DNA of 64,000 nt. Origin: Streptomyces cadmiisoli (lineage in GTDB: Bacteria; Actinomycetota; Actinomycetes; Streptomycetales; Streptomycetaceae). The DNA lies in contig NZ_CP030073.1 in the NCBI RefSeq assembly GCF_003261055.1, forward strand, positions 9,176,001 through 9,240,000, in the 5' to 3' direction. The translations under genes and the position numbers were made by a program. The notes under the pieces are model-generated. The model was not told where the DNA came from and ran no database searches. It saw only the letters and a list, made by a program, of their open reading frames with translations. This document shows, one piece after another, positions 35,757-44,719 of this stretch; within the stretch, counting starts at the first letter, position 1; each line of letters starts with the position of its first letter.

Positions 35757-36177
35757 CGGGTGCGGCGTTTCCTCCTACGGCAACGGGGGTGCCGTCGTGG
35801 GTTGTTAGTGCTGCCCCATGAGCGCGTTGGACACGGCCGACCTCCCGGGCCGTGATCGGCCAGGCGGCCTGGCGCACGGCGGCGATGATGCGCTGGTAGT
35901 CCCACGGCAGCGAGTCTTCCTCCACGTCCGGCTCGCGGTGCGGGATCAGCGTCACCGCCCGGCCGCCCGCCTGTCCAGGCACCGGACCGGCGGAGGCGCG
36001 TTCCTCGGCGCGCTGCCCGGTTATCCGTTCAAGCACGCGCCCGGCGCCGGCGAGTTCGTCTCGCTCGGCCCGCGCTTCCGCCGGTTGCTGGGCCAGTTGT
36101 TCTTGGAGTTCGTCCAGCTCCGCGCGCCGTGTGGTGATCCGTTCCAGCAGCTCGGGATCCAGCATGAACCGGATCAT
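35701..36177 (-). pseudogene. Truncated transposon accessory protein fused to foreign sequence
   Basis: The N-terminal ~110 residues resemble the accessory protein at 30222-30722: MLDPELLERITTRRAELDEL coiled coil, then SLPWDYQRIIAAVRQAAWPI and TAREVG. The normal C-terminal DNA-binding half is replaced by the antisense reading of a duplicated leader sequence (35764-35854). The ORF runs on into the antisense of the lectin gene, so the product is probably not functional. Confidence 0.6.
35764..35854. repeat. Duplicated leader and first codons of a downstream gene, truncated copy
   Basis: About 90 bases (GGCGTTTCCTCCT to GGCCGTG) repeat at 36927-37016, where they form the upstream region and first codons of the gene at 36981. 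This copy ends abruptly and is joined to the accessory-protein fragment. Confidence 0.65.
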
Positions 36178-36238
36178 AGAGGGTCATCCGGCCCCAGTAG
36201 GGAGGAATCGGTTGTATGGGGAGTGCCAGGTGGCTGGA

Positions 36239-36724
36239 TCAGCGGGGCGGGAGGGAAGCCAGAGAGAGGTTCCACTGGTCAGCCGCGTGAAGCAGCGCTG
36301 GGGCGTCCAAGCTGACCTCCACGACGTACTGGTAGATGTCAGCCCCGTCATCGCCCTGTTGCCATGGCGGTGCCGCCTCCAGGGACAGATGAACGCGAAT
36401 CACCGCGGTCCCGCTTTCGCTTCGGTTGGCGAGGCTGAAAGCCATGACCGGCTCGATGAACTCCGCGTCCGGCGACAGCTCACCTTCGTCATCGGGTTCG
36501 GTGACGGCCACCGTCCCCGCGGCCACCGCGCGCAGCCACGCGGACACCTCGCGGGCCTCATCGGTGAGCAGACACGGATCTGCGAAGGACCAGCTTCCCT
36601 CGGGAGTCGTCACCGTGCCGTCAATGACCAGCCAGTTGTCGTCGTACGAGTCGCCCCGGACGGTGGCGAACTGATAACGCACGGGGCGGAGGTCGACACT
36701 GCTGGTGAGGTCGTTCAGGAGCAC
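36239..36724 (-). CDS. WapI-like immunity protein
   Basis: The 161-residue protein contains [40 protein letters not shown] and [20 protein letters not shown], then [20 protein letters not shown] and a C-terminal [20 protein letters not shown]. The YDDNWL...DPCLLT core fits my memory of the WapI family, the immunity proteins of WapA-type YD-repeat toxins. No toxin is adjacent, so it is an orphan. It has no signal peptide, as expected for a cytoplasmic inhibitor. It could counter toxins carried by RHS/WapA shells like the one in this window. Confidence 0.6.
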   Translation of the reverse strand: MLLNDLTSSVDLRPVRYQFATVRGDSYDDNWLVIDGTVTTPEGSWSFADPCLLTDEAREVSAWLRAVAAGTVAVTEPDDEGELSPDAEFIEPVMAFSLANRSESGTAVIRVHLSLEAAPPWQQGDDGADIYQYVVEVSLDAPALLHAADQWNLSLASLPPR

Positions 36725-36926
36725 TGGGCCAGGATGCCATGCGCTGGCCGGCAGGACGGACTGCCCTTCCCGGCCCAGTGCACCGTCCCGGACTCCGTTT
36801 CAAAGACAATCCCGGCCTCCGGCAGACGATCTTCTCGATGGTCTCCCGCCCCCGAGCACCGTGAGCACCGCGAGAGCCGGTCACACCAGCCCTTTGACCT
36901 GCAGCTTCAGGTTGGCGGAAGCTCAC

Positions 36927-37016
36927 GGCGTTTCCTCCTGCGGCAACGGGGGTGCTGTCGGGGGTCGTTAGTGTTGCCCCGTGAGCGGGTTGGACTCGGC
37001 CGGGTTCGCGGCCGTG
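36927..37016. repeat. Duplicated leader, complete-gene copy
   Basis: Partner of 35764-35854. It spans the region just before and the first twelve codons of the gene starting at GTG 36981. Confidence 0.65.
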
Positions 37017-37292
37017 GGCGAAGTGGCGGCTGTTGATGCCTGCACCGAGGACGAGCAGCTGACCGGTTTGTTCAGCATGGTCGAGGAGCATCTCGGCCTG
37101 CCCTTCACCACCGTGGTTGTCGGGGTCGGGGTGACCGTGGACGGCATCGATCTTTCGCTGGACGGGAGGATCGTCGCCGTGTGCTCTTACGGTGGTGTGC
37201 GGCAGTCGGTCGGCATTCTGGATCTGCCGTTGCCCGGTCCGGTGCCCGGGGGCACGCGGTGGATCGAGGCTTACCGTCACTGGGCCGGTTGA
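36981..37292 (+). CDS. Small acidic conserved protein, calcium-binding-annotated family
   Basis: The 103-residue protein reads VAAVDACTEDEQLTGLFSMV, EEHLGLPFTTVVVGVGVTVD, VCSYGGVRQSVGILDLPLPG and ends RWIEAYRHWAG. I recall relatives annotated as calcium-binding proteins in Streptomyces, usually beside IS accessory genes, but no EF-hand is visible and the function is unproven. The start is GTG within a leader that is duplicated 1.2 kb upstream. It is followed 49 bases later by a larger gene on the same strand. Confidence 0.65.
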   Translation: MSGLDSAGFAAVGEVAAVDACTEDEQLTGLFSMVEEHLGLPFTTVVVGVGVTVDGIDLSLDGRIVAVCSYGGVRQSVGILDLPLPGPVPGGTRWIEAYRHWAG

Positions 37293-37341
37293 GGCCGGGA
37301 ACCTGCAGTCAAGCGGGTGCGGTGGTGTAGAAGGGCTGAAC

Positions 37342-38574
37342 ATGGGTGACGCCGAGCGGGGCAGGCATCGGGGTGTCGGGGGACGGTCGCTGACCGGCCT
37401 CATCGAGCGCGGTGCCGAGCTGAAGGGGGAACTGGTCGCGTTCGGGCAGAGTTCCCGCTTCGAGCGGTGGTTGACGCATCTGCTGGTGGAGGCCGCGGGG
37501 CCGGAGGGGCTGCTGGACGAGGGGGAGGCGATCCGGATCGTCGACCACTTCGTCCTTCGGTACCGGTTGCCGGACGGTTCGACCGTGGTGGACCGGTTCG
37601 TGGCGGGACGGAAGGACTTGACCGCGGCCGACCGGGACATGCTGCTCGGCTGGCGTGACCCGGTCGAGGGCATCTTCGAGGTCCAGCGCAAGGAGAAGGA
37701 TGCCGTCGTTCTGCTGAACCTGGTCGACGACCTGGAGTACCGCACCTATTCGAATGTCGGGCGGGCGGCATTTCGTGGGGTGTCCAAGGGGAGCTTCCTG
37801 CACACCTGTGTGGTGCCCGTCCATGCGGGCGCGGCCGGCGGGGCGTGGCTGGTGTCCGGGGCGATGTCGAGCTACCCCGGATCCAGCGCGGCCGAGATCG
37901 CCCAGGCCGCTGTCCAGCTGGCGACCAGCCGGCCCGAACTGGTCTTCCGCAACCCCCAGAAGGTCGAGCAGGGGTGGCAGGCGATGCGGGAGGACCGGGC
38001 AGCGTTCGTCGAGTTCTGCGGCGGCGACGAACTGGTTCTTCCGCCTGCCGAAGCCGAGGACCTCCTCAACGCCTACTACCGCCACCGCCAAGAGGCCGCC
38101 GCGGCCGGCCGGCCCGGCCGGGCCCGCAGCAGCCGGCTGCCCGGCCTGGACTGGCCCTTCTTCGAGTTGCCGCCGCAACTGGCGGGCGCGGACACCGTCG
38201 GTGTCATCTACGACCAGGTCGACGGGCTCAACTTCTACGGCGACTACGGAATGCTGCGAGACCTCTTCACGGACCCGGCGCTCGCGAGCCGCAGGCAGTA
38301 CCAGGACCTGCTGCGCACGTACCTGCGCGAGGAGCCGATCGGGCCACTGCCGATCCGCCGGCTGGCTGCCGCGCACCCTCACAGGGCCGACATCGTGTTC
38401 CGGAAGCTGCTGCGCAAGCCCGGATTCACCTGGAGCGAGCACGGCGAGGCGCTGCTGCGCCGACGCAAGCCCTGGTACTACGCGAACGAGCCCCGCCCTG
38501 GTGTCTCCGTCATCGGCGACCGCCTCAGTGCGCTTGCCGCCGGCCGCCGACAGTCACCGTCGACACGGCCGTGA
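37342..38574 (+). CDS. Conserved hypothetical protein, ~410 residues
   Basis: The start at ATG 37342 gives MGDAERGRHRGVGGRSLTGL. The protein is soluble, with an alpha/beta N-terminal half (LKGELVAFGQSSRFERWLTH, IVDHFVLRYRLPDGSTVVDR, DPVEGIFEVQRKEKDAVVLL, DDLEYRTYSN), a conserved GSFLHTCVVPV strand, and a helical C-terminal half (LVLPPAEAEDLLNAYYRHRQ, RRKPWYYANEPRPGVSVIGD). I believe relatives are frequent in actinomycetes but know no function. There is no signal, membrane segment or enzyme motif. It may be co-transcribed with the preceding small gene. Confidence 0.6.
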   Translation: MGDAERGRHRGVGGRSLTGLIERGAELKGELVAFGQSSRFERWLTHLLVEAAGPEGLLDEGEAIRIVDHFVLRYRLPDGSTVVDRFVAGRKDLTAADRDMLLGWRDPVEGIFEVQRKEKDAVVLLNLVDDLEYRTYSNVGRAAFRGVSKGSFLHTCVVPVHAGAAGGAWLVSGAMSSYPGSSAAEIAQAAVQLATSRPELVFRNPQKVEQGWQAMREDRAAFVEFCGGDELVLPPAEAEDLLNAYYRHRQEAAAAGRPGRARSSRLPGLDWPFFELPPQLAGADTVGVIYDQVDGLNFYGDYGMLRDLFTDPALASRRQYQDLLRTYLREEPIGPLPIRRLAAAHPHRADIVFRKLLRKPGFTWSEHGEALLRRRKPWYYANEPRPGVSVIGDRLSALAAGRRQSPSTRP

Positions 38575-38675
38575 GTGCTGCGCGACACCGGCCGGTGACG
38601 GAGCAGCTCCTGCGGAGACTCACCCAAGCGCTGCGGCACAGCTGTCGGGCCGGCGAGTACGACGACGGGTGGCCC

Positions 38676-38775
38676 TGTTCGCGAGAACGGGAGCCGTGTG
38701 TCGATGAGCTCAGAAGGCGCCCTGTGGGCGGCCAGGCCGATGTTCACGCGTTCGGGAGGCACCCGCTGAGAATGA
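38676..38775 (+). repeat. Dispersed ~95-bp repeat, copy 1
   Basis: Key segments: CGAGAACGGGAGCCG, TGTCGATGAG, GGCGGCCAGGCCGATGTTCA, CGTTCGGGAGGCACCCGC. Related copies lie at 47019-47110 (plus, divergent) and 48771-48870 (minus). It may be the end sequence of a defunct transposable element. Confidence 0.6.
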
Positions 38776-38832
38776 TCTTGCTGGGGTCGACCCAGGACCT
38801 GGGGCGTTCAACGCATGGGAGGTGGTCAGGCG

Positions 38833-39351
38833 ATGATTCCTGAGGAGCGGGATCTGGTCATGGATCTGGCGGTCGGACTGGGTGAGGGTCCGACGCGCAC
38901 GCTCGACGAGGTGCTCGCCCACTTCGGCGAGTCCGACGGCGAGGCCCTGGCGCTCCGGCTGCTCCGGGACGCCATGGAGCGCCAGGATGCCGACGACGTC
39001 GAGATGGCGCTGATCCTCCATGCCGCCGCCGACGCCTCGGCCGAGGAGTTCCTGGAGCCGTTGATCGAGCTGTTCCCTGCCGACTGGCACAGGGAGTACG
39101 AGGACATCGTCTGGATGCTGGGCCGCCTCCGCTCGCCCCGTACGGTGCCGACGCTGGCCCTGGCGACCCACTGGGTTCCCGAGTACCTGGACTGGGACGA
39201 GAACCGGGCCCTCGCGGTGAAGGCGATCTGGGCTCTCGGCGCCATTCCCGGCCCGGAGGCCCAAGAAGCCCTCGAGGGCTTGCGCGACAACGAGAACGAG
39301 ATCATCCGCGAGAACGCGGTGAAGCAGCTCACACGCCGAGGCGAGCTCTGA
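38833..39351 (+). CDS. HEAT-repeat protein, immunity-type
   Basis: The ATG at 38833 has GGAGGTGG nine bases upstream, so the earlier ATG at 38815 is less likely. The 172 residues form a helical array: LDEVLAHFGESDGEALALRL, DADDVEMALILHAAADASAE, WMLGRLRSPRTVPTLALATH, ENRALAVKAIWALGAIPGPE, ENEIIRENAVKQL. The last units fit the PBS-lyase/HEAT consensus. Small HEAT proteins of this kind recur as orphan immunity genes in actinomycetes; no partner toxin is present. No signal peptide is seen. Confidence 0.7.
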   Translation: MIPEERDLVMDLAVGLGEGPTRTLDEVLAHFGESDGEALALRLLRDAMERQDADDVEMALILHAAADASAEEFLEPLIELFPADWHREYEDIVWMLGRLRSPRTVPTLALATHWVPEYLDWDENRALAVKAIWALGAIPGPEAQEALEGLRDNENEIIRENAVKQLTRRGEL

Positions 39352-39439
39352 CCGCGGAGCAGCAGCCGTCCATCCGGAACACCCGGCCGCGTTTCGGCGG
39401 CCGGGCGTTCCGACCAAGATCGAACGGGCCTCAACACCG

Positions 39440-40125
39440 TCCTTCGCTACTCCCGTGCCACCGAGCCGGAGCAACTGTTCATCGGACAGCGGCAAAGCCG
39501 CCCCACCAAGCTCGACGCCTACAAGTCCAACCTCGACCAGCGCTGGCAGGAAGGCTGCACCAACGCCTGGAAACTATGGGAGGAGATCAAGGAACAGGGC
39601 TATCCACGCGGCTACGGCAGCGTCCGCGACTACGTCAGCAGGACACTTCGCGGCAAGCCCCAGCGGTCGGGCCCCGGCCGCCGTCTGCCCGAGCTGTCAC
39701 ACGCTGGATCCTCACCCGCCCCGAGGCACTGAACGAGAACGACCGACTTCACCTCGCAGCCGCCCTGGCCCACTGCCCCGAACTCGCAGTACTCGCCGAG
39801 CACGTGCGCTCCTTCGCCCACCTGCCAGGCCACCAACTACCCGACTGGATCGCGGCGGTGACCGCGACCACCGAACTGCCCAGTCTCCGCCGATTTGCCC
39901 AGCATCTCGAACGCGGAGGTCGTCGGCCTCGGCGTTCGGCGCGAGGTCCGAGGTGCCGTGCAGGAGCAGCAGGCCCGCCTCGACGCCGTCATCGCCGGCC
40001 TCTCACAACCCGGGAACTCCGGCGTCGTCGAAGGTCACGTCGACCGGATCAAGATGCTCAAGCGTCAGATGTCCGGTCGCGCGGGCTTCGAACTCCTTAG
40101 CAAGTGCGTCCTGCTCTGCGCATAG
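39440..40125 (+). pseudogene. ISL3-family transposase, fragmented
   Basis: The first frame reads LRYSRATEPEQLFIGQRQSR, KLDAYKSNLDQRWQEGCTNA, KLWEEIKEQGYPRGYGSVRD. A second frame gives RAVTRWILTRPEALNENDRL and VLAEHVRSFAHLPGHQLPDW. A third gives DAVIAGLSQPGNSGVVEGHV, DRIKMLKRQMSGRAGFELL. This is the C-terminal half of an ISL3 transposase with at least two shifts. The final WNSG-x-VEG-box is altered. Confidence 0.7.
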
Positions 40126-40133
40126 ATCCCAGG

Positions 40134-40410
40134 TCAGGAGTCGTCCTCAACGAGTCCAAGACCATCAGGGAAGCCCTCCAAGAACTCGCGGCGCGAAGGA
40201 TCGGCCTCCTCTGCAGCCATCGAACCGAGTAGGTCGGTGAACTCGCTGCGCTGATCACTCGACAGCTGAGTCACCAGATGAGCGACACCCTTCCAAGACC
40301 TTGACCGCGTCATCCGGATCCATCTGCTCGTCCTCGCACCCCTCAACGAACCAGAGCACATCGACCAAAGCCTCAGCCAGAGCGCGGGTCAGCGACGGGT
40401 ACACAGGCAT
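40134..40410 (-). pseudogene. Small conserved hypothetical protein, one-base frameshift
   Basis: From ATG 40410: MPVYPSLTRALAEALVDVLW, FVEGCEDEQMDPDDAVKVLE. One extra G in a GGG run near 40292 shifts the frame; the natural sequence continues GVAHLVTQLSSDQRSEFTDL and EFLEGFPDGLGLVEDDS to 40134. The corrected product has ~91 residues, is helical and acidic, and is of the orphan-immunity size. An assembly indel is a serious alternative to real decay. Confidence 0.6.
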
Positions 40411-40528
40411 CGAAACGATCTCCACCAGGCGGCTGATAGAGCGCGGCCATCCCACCACATGCCACTGAGGTCTTCTCGGCAACGTGACGGTTGCGGTGTG
40501 TGACGGGGTGCGGGTGCCCGCTCGCAGC

Positions 40529-40924
40529 CTAGTTCTGCGGTGCCAGGGTGCGTAGGACGTCGAACTCGTTGCCCTCGGGGTCTGCCATGACCACCCAGTT
40601 TCGGTCTGAGCCCTGGCCCACATCCGCCTTGGTGGCGCCGAGGCCGATCAATCTGGTCACCTCGTCCTCGGTGCTGCCGTCGATCGGGCTGACGTCGAGG
40701 TGAAGCCGGTTCTTCACGGTCTTGCCCTCGGGTACCTGGATGAACAGCACGGTGGGCGGCATCTGACGGGCCCGAACATCCTCGACGGTCGGCACCCAGG
40801 AGCCGATCTCGACCTTGCCCTCGCTCCGGTCGATCACCTTGAAGTCCAGGACCTCGCACCAGAAGGCTGCGAGCCTCTCCGGATCATGGCAGTCAACGGC
40901 CAACTCGGTGCACCTACTTGTCAT
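40529..40924 (-). CDS. VOC family (glyoxalase-like) protein
   Basis: The 131-residue protein has the vicinal-oxygen-chelate fold: CTELAVDCHDPERLAAFWCE, VLDFKVIDRSEGKVEIGSWV, VLFIQVPEGKTVKNRLHLDV, EVTRLIGLGATKADVGQGSD, WVVMADPEGNEFDVLR. The pattern is that of the Glyoxalase_6 subgroup, with H in RLHLDV and E in NEFDV as possible metal ligands. The substrate is unknown; relatives act in antibiotic resistance or metabolite detoxification. It stands alone on the minus strand between a pseudogene and a transposase fragment. Confidence 0.8.
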   Translation of the reverse strand: MTSRCTELAVDCHDPERLAAFWCEVLDFKVIDRSEGKVEIGSWVPTVEDVRARQMPPTVLFIQVPEGKTVKNRLHLDVSPIDGSTEDEVTRLIGLGATKADVGQGSDRNWVVMADPEGNEFDVLRTLAPQN

Positions 40925-41098
40925 GACTCTCCCAGATAGCGCGGACGGGGCTCAGAGTAATCGCCAGGTCGCCCGTCCGACAGATCCGCGATCTTCCCGA
41001 CTGGTCCAGACGGGCTGACCCGGCATCAGGTACGCGAGAATCCCCTGGCAGGAACAGGCCTGCGAAGATCACGTTCCGGAACCCAGAGGCTTCACGCG

Positions 41099-41460
41099 TT
41101 GACCAGCATCACCTATACCGCAACACTCGACGTCGGCAGGCAGACCGCCGAATCTCTCGCCCGACTCTTGCGCGAGCACCGCGAACGGCTCGGCACCCGC
41201 AAGGGGAGCTGCTCTCTGGGCGTCTTCAAACAGGGTGTCCTGGTGCTGCGGTGGTTCGTCGACGGGACCCGGCTGGCCCAACTCGTCCGGGACAACAGGG
41301 TTTCGGTGCCCACCGCGTACCGCTGCTTGCGCGAAGGGCTGACCGTGCTCGCCGACCACGCCCCGGATCTGTCCACCGCGCTTGAACGGGCGGCGGCCGC
41401 CGACTACACCCATCTCAACCTGGACGGCACCGTCATCCGTACCGACCGCGTCACCGCCCC
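41099..41460 (+). pseudogene. DDE transposase, N-terminal fragment
   Basis: The fragment reads SITYTATLDVGRQTAESLAR, LGTRKGSCSLGVFKQGVLVL, RWFVDGTRLAQLVRDNRVSV, TAYRCLREGLTVLADHAPDL, YTHLNLDGTVIRTDR. This matches the HTH and first-Asp region of a HTH_Tnp_4/DDE_Tnp_4-type transposase. It breaks off at the catalytic region, where a piece of the winged-helix plasmid gene (41464-41516) is attached. Confidence 0.7.
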
Positions 41461-41463
41461 CGG

Positions 41464-41516
41464 CCCGCGGGCGGATGCGATGCATCCGGGTGTCCGGCTG
41501 CTGCTCGACATCGGAG
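41464..41516. repeat. Fragment of the winged-helix plasmid gene
   Basis: Second copy of the segment at 34434-34486 (about 94% identical over 46 counted bases). It forms the joint between the transposase fragment and the resolvase fragment and is in frame with the former. Confidence 0.65.
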
Positions 41517-42074
41517 GGCGCGCAGCTCGATGCGCTCACCGCCGCCGGGTGCCGGAAGATCTTCGCGGACAAGAAGTCCGGCAAGAACGCGCTCCGCCCG
41601 GAGCTGAAGGCATGCCACGCCTTCCTCGACCCGGGCGACACCCTCGTGGTCCCTTCGGTCGACCGCTACGGCCGCAGCCTCCAGGACCTCATCAACATGG
41701 TCGCCGAGCTGCGTGACCGAGGGATCGGCTTCACCTCGCTCCACGAGAACCTAGACACCACCACCCCCGGCGGCAGGCTCGTCTTCCACGTGTTCGCCGC
41801 CCTCGCGGAGTTCATCCGCGAACTCATCGTCATCGGCACCAACGAGGGCTTGGCCGCCGCCCGCGCCCGCGGCCGCGTCGGCGGGCTTCCTAGCGTCGCC
41901 ACCGAGCAAGTCATTAAGGCCGCCCGCGACCTGTTGCCCGACCCCGGCCGCTCCATCACCTCGATCGCCAAGCTCCTCGGCGTCTCCCCGGGCACCCTCT
42001 ACAACCACATCCCTGACCTGCGCGAACTGCGCGCCGACACCGTTCCTCGTCAGCTTGAAGCTCGCACGAGGTAA
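41514..42074 (+). pseudogene. Serine recombinase (resolvase/invertase family), N-terminus missing
   Basis: About 186 residues remain: GAQLDALTAAGCRKIFADKK, LDPGDTLVVPSVDRYGRSLQ, DLINMVAELRDRGIGFTSLH, GRLVFHVFAALAEFIRELIV, and a C-terminal HTH (SITSIAKLLGVSPGTLYNHI). The first ~25 residues with the catalytic serine are lost. A lone N-terminal piece of such an enzyme occurs at 57159-57215. The frame is otherwise intact, but the protein cannot be active. Confidence 0.75.
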
Positions 42075-42120
42075 GCGAATCCCAGCAAGGTCGTTCCCGC
42101 CAGGATTTCCTGTACCTCAA

Positions 42121-42993
42121 CTACTCACCCGGAGTCTCCCACTGCCCCCTGGCCACCCCGTCCGTGTCCGGTACAACGGCGCACCAGTCGCCCAGCGCCG
42201 CATCGGCCAGCATGAGGGAGAAACCGTCATCTGTGACCTCGGAGAGTGTGTCGGCCCCACCGGGGTAGTTCCGGTGGGCCAGTTCGCCGTGCGGCAGCGG
42301 GGCCACGAAGGCGGTGAAGTCGTCTTGCAGCAGTTTCGCTCTGGGCTTCAGCTCCGGCTCGGCGGCCACGCAAACCAGCGAGCGCGGCCGCAGTAGTCGG
42401 GCCACTTCGGCTGTGCTCTCCGGCGTCACGCGGAACCATCTGCACCCGTGAGTGCCGTACGCCCAGCGCTCGCAGACCAGGGTCAGGCGCTCGGACGCCT
42501 CCGCCACCCTTGCCCAGAAACCCGCGTCCGCGACGGCGTCGACGGGGTCCGAGACCTCTATGGGTTCAGGAGCCGAGTCTCGCCACAGGAACGTCACGCC
42601 CTCGCCATGGAATCCCGCCAGATCGGCGGCCACCGCTGGTGTGGTGAAGAGGAGTACCGCTCCGTCCCATCCCGACTCGATCTGCAATCTCCCGGGTGCG
42701 GTGAGCTGACAATACGGCCCGCGCCCGGCTGCCATCCCCTCGGCGAGACCTATCGCTTGCGGCGGCCGGACCTCCGCACCGTTGCGCAGGCCGCGGTGCT
42801 CTTCGGGAAGGGGCTCGCTCACCAGCAGCCCGCCCACCTCCAGGAGGTCTGCTCCGCTCTTCTCAATCGCGGCTCCGAGCACCTCGCGAAGCTCCGCCGC
42901 GTACGCGCTCCAGGCGGCGGCTTCCGCCAGCCGCTCTCGCACGTGCTCGCTGCGGGGGCTGATGATCAGCTCTTTGCTAATTTCGCCAGCCAC
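42121..42993 (-). CDS. Hypothetical protein, ~290 residues
   Basis: GTG 42993 has GAGGA about six bases upstream; a longer open frame adds an improbable basic leader. The soluble acidic protein reads SPRSEHVRERLAEAAAWSAY, LLEVGGLLVSEPLPEEHRGL, WDGAVLLFTTPAVAADLAGF, HGCRWFRVTPESTAEVARLL, DDFTAFVAPLPHGELAHRNY, and ends VVPDTDGVARGQWE. I do not recognise the family. Its mixed alpha/beta pattern and isolation among orphan immunity genes are compatible with a similar role. Codon use is typical of the region, and no frameshift is seen. Confidence 0.6.
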   Translation of the reverse strand: MAGEISKELIISPRSEHVRERLAEAAAWSAYAAELREVLGAAIEKSGADLLEVGGLLVSEPLPEEHRGLRNGAEVRPPQAIGLAEGMAAGRGPYCQLTAPGRLQIESGWDGAVLLFTTPAVAADLAGFHGEGVTFLWRDSAPEPIEVSDPVDAVADAGFWARVAEASERLTLVCERWAYGTHGCRWFRVTPESTAEVARLLRPRSLVCVAAEPELKPRAKLLQDDFTAFVAPLPHGELAHRNYPGGADTLSEVTDDGFSLMLADAALGDWCAVVPDTDGVARGQWETPGE

Positions 42994-43187
42994 TTGAGTC
43001 CTCGCAGCTTTCTGTTGGGCCCGATATCCAATCGTACGTTTCGTCTCGGGCCGAGCCTCCCGACGACGGCCGGGCAGCGAAGGCGAGTTTCCATGGCCGC
43101 CGCTACCTTGCACCTTGGGTCAGGGATAGGAGACCGGGGCCGATCCGGCAGCGAAGGGAATGAGGGGTGGAACTGCCGCGCTCATTT

Positions 43188-43709
43188 TCAGGGCAGGGGT
43201 TCGTGGAACGGGCCGTTGGGTGCGAAGTTGCGGGAGTGCAGCGTGACGTCTGTGCCCTGGAGGTAGGCCAGCAGCCACTCGCTGAATGTCATCTCGTAGA
43301 GAGTCCAAGCCGGACTGTCGAATTCCTGTACCACGACACGCCAGGACGACGAGGGGTTGTCCGGGATGCGAAGAAAGACTGCCTCGCCCGTTGTGGCTGA
43401 CGCCACCGGTATGAGTTCTCCGGGGTCGGCCCCCACCGGAGCTGGCAGGAATTGCGCCATGTCCTCATCCCGCCAGAGCTCGAGATCCCCTGTGATGTTT
43501 TCTCCGAGGCTGTGCAGAAGATGGCCGGCGGGGTGCGTCAGATACAGTTGCCCGTTGACCTCGATCGAACCGTAAGCGTCCACGATCTCACGGAAATCCG
43601 CAGGGAATTCGATGCCGAGTTCCCGCTCCAGTTCGATCCAGGGGGCCGGATCCGTCCAGTTGAACCGTGGTTCGCCCAGCAGGGCTGTGATCTCCGGAAG
43701 CGCTGTCAC
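43188..43709 (-). CDS. SMI1/KNR4 (SUKH) family protein
   Basis: A clear SUKH-1 pattern: WIELERELGIEFPADFREIV, DAYGSIEVNGQLYLTHPAGH, ENITGDLELWRDEDMAQFLP, LIPVASATTGEAVFLRIPDN, WRVVVQEFDSPAWTLYEMTF, SEWLLAYLQG. The 173-residue length is normal. SUKH proteins neutralise diverse nuclease and other toxins of polymorphic systems. No toxin is adjacent. The next gene upstream on the same strand encodes a membrane-anchored protein whose 3' end is 20 bases away, so the two could share a transcript. Confidence 0.85.
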   Translation of the reverse strand: MTALPEITALLGEPRFNWTDPAPWIELERELGIEFPADFREIVDAYGSIEVNGQLYLTHPAGHLLHSLGENITGDLELWRDEDMAQFLPAPVGADPGELIPVASATTGEAVFLRIPDNPSSSWRVVVQEFDSPAWTLYEMTFSEWLLAYLQGTDVTLHSRNFAPNGPFHEPLP

Positions 43710-43728
43710 CAGTGGATTCCTTCATGAC

Positions 43729-44358
43729 TCACTTGGGGCCCTTGGTCGGCCCGTGTCCGCGGCCGGGCCTGCCGTCGGTGTTGCCCGGCCCGGCCGTGGT
43801 CGCGGTGGCGGAGGGGTCCGGGGCGGTGGGCGAGGAGGGTGCCGGGTTCCCGCTGTCCGCGGGGGAGCCGCTTGCGGATGCGCGTGCCACGGGGGACTCG
43901 TCGGTTCCGGCTGCTGGATCGGTGGCCTGGGACGGCTCGGCAGCGGCGGATGAGGCAGCGTCCCCGTCCGCCGGCGGCATGGACCGTTCCGTCTTCGGCC
44001 GCACCGGCTCCTCGGCGCCTCCCGGACCCCCGGAGGAATTGGACGTGAGGCCCACGGTGAACGCGATGGCCAGACCCGCGCAGACGAGAACACCACCGGC
44101 CACGACCGCCTGTCGGGGCACGCGCGGGCCCTGTGCAGGGCGCGCCCGCCGCCGCGGCCCGCGCCCGTGGCCGGGTGTCTTGACGTCAGGACCGCCGGGT
44201 ATCGCCGGCAGTTCGCGCGTTTCGTCGTACGCGTTCTCCCAGCCATGGGCGGCCGCCGGATCGGCAAAACCGTCGTACTGGGGCTCCGTCTTTGCGGACG
44301 GGCGGTACACCATCGGTGGACTTTGCGCCCCATCGCCGGCCTGCTGTTGCCATGACAT
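43729..44358 (-). CDS. Single-pass membrane protein with Ser/Pro/Thr-rich outer region
   Basis: The 209-residue protein has a ~85-residue cytoplasmic part ending in a basic cluster (GRGPRRRARPAQGPRVPRQA). One transmembrane helix follows (VVAGGVLVCAGLAIAFTVGL), then a low-complexity exported tail rich in Ala, Ser, Pro and Thr, ending with Gly/Lys. No catalytic domain is visible. This topology is common in Streptomyces wall-spanning proteins. It precedes the SUKH gene on the same strand by 20 bases. Confidence 0.7.
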   Translation of the reverse strand: MSWQQQAGDGAQSPPMVYRPSAKTEPQYDGFADPAAAHGWENAYDETRELPAIPGGPDVKTPGHGRGPRRRARPAQGPRVPRQAVVAGGVLVCAGLAIAFTVGLTSNSSGGPGGAEEPVRPKTERSMPPADGDAASSAAAEPSQATDPAAGTDESPVARASASGSPADSGNPAPSSPTAPDPSATATTAGPGNTDGRPGRGHGPTKGPK

Positions 44359-44719
44359 GGCTGGGGATTCTAGAGGCAGGAAAGACGTGTGACGCAGTCA
44401 CCGGCGATAACAGCTCAGACTCCGGATGATCACGTATTCACGTGATTTATCCGTGCATCGCCGGCCCTGACGTCGGGCAGCGGATTGTGATGTCGTAGCA
44501 GGCCCACGGCTGGGCATGCGCCCGCGGCCGGCGGAGGCATCCGTAACCTCCCAGGGATCGACGGTACGACAGGCGACCGCACGCCATGGTCACAAATCGT
44601 GACTCTGCCGGGGGTCTTGGAGTTTCCCGGTGCGCAACCGTGATCAGCGGGCATGCTCGGGGCCGTTTCGAAGATCGATCCAGCTGTTGAGGCGTCTGTT
44701 GTCACTCCGTCTGCGTCCC

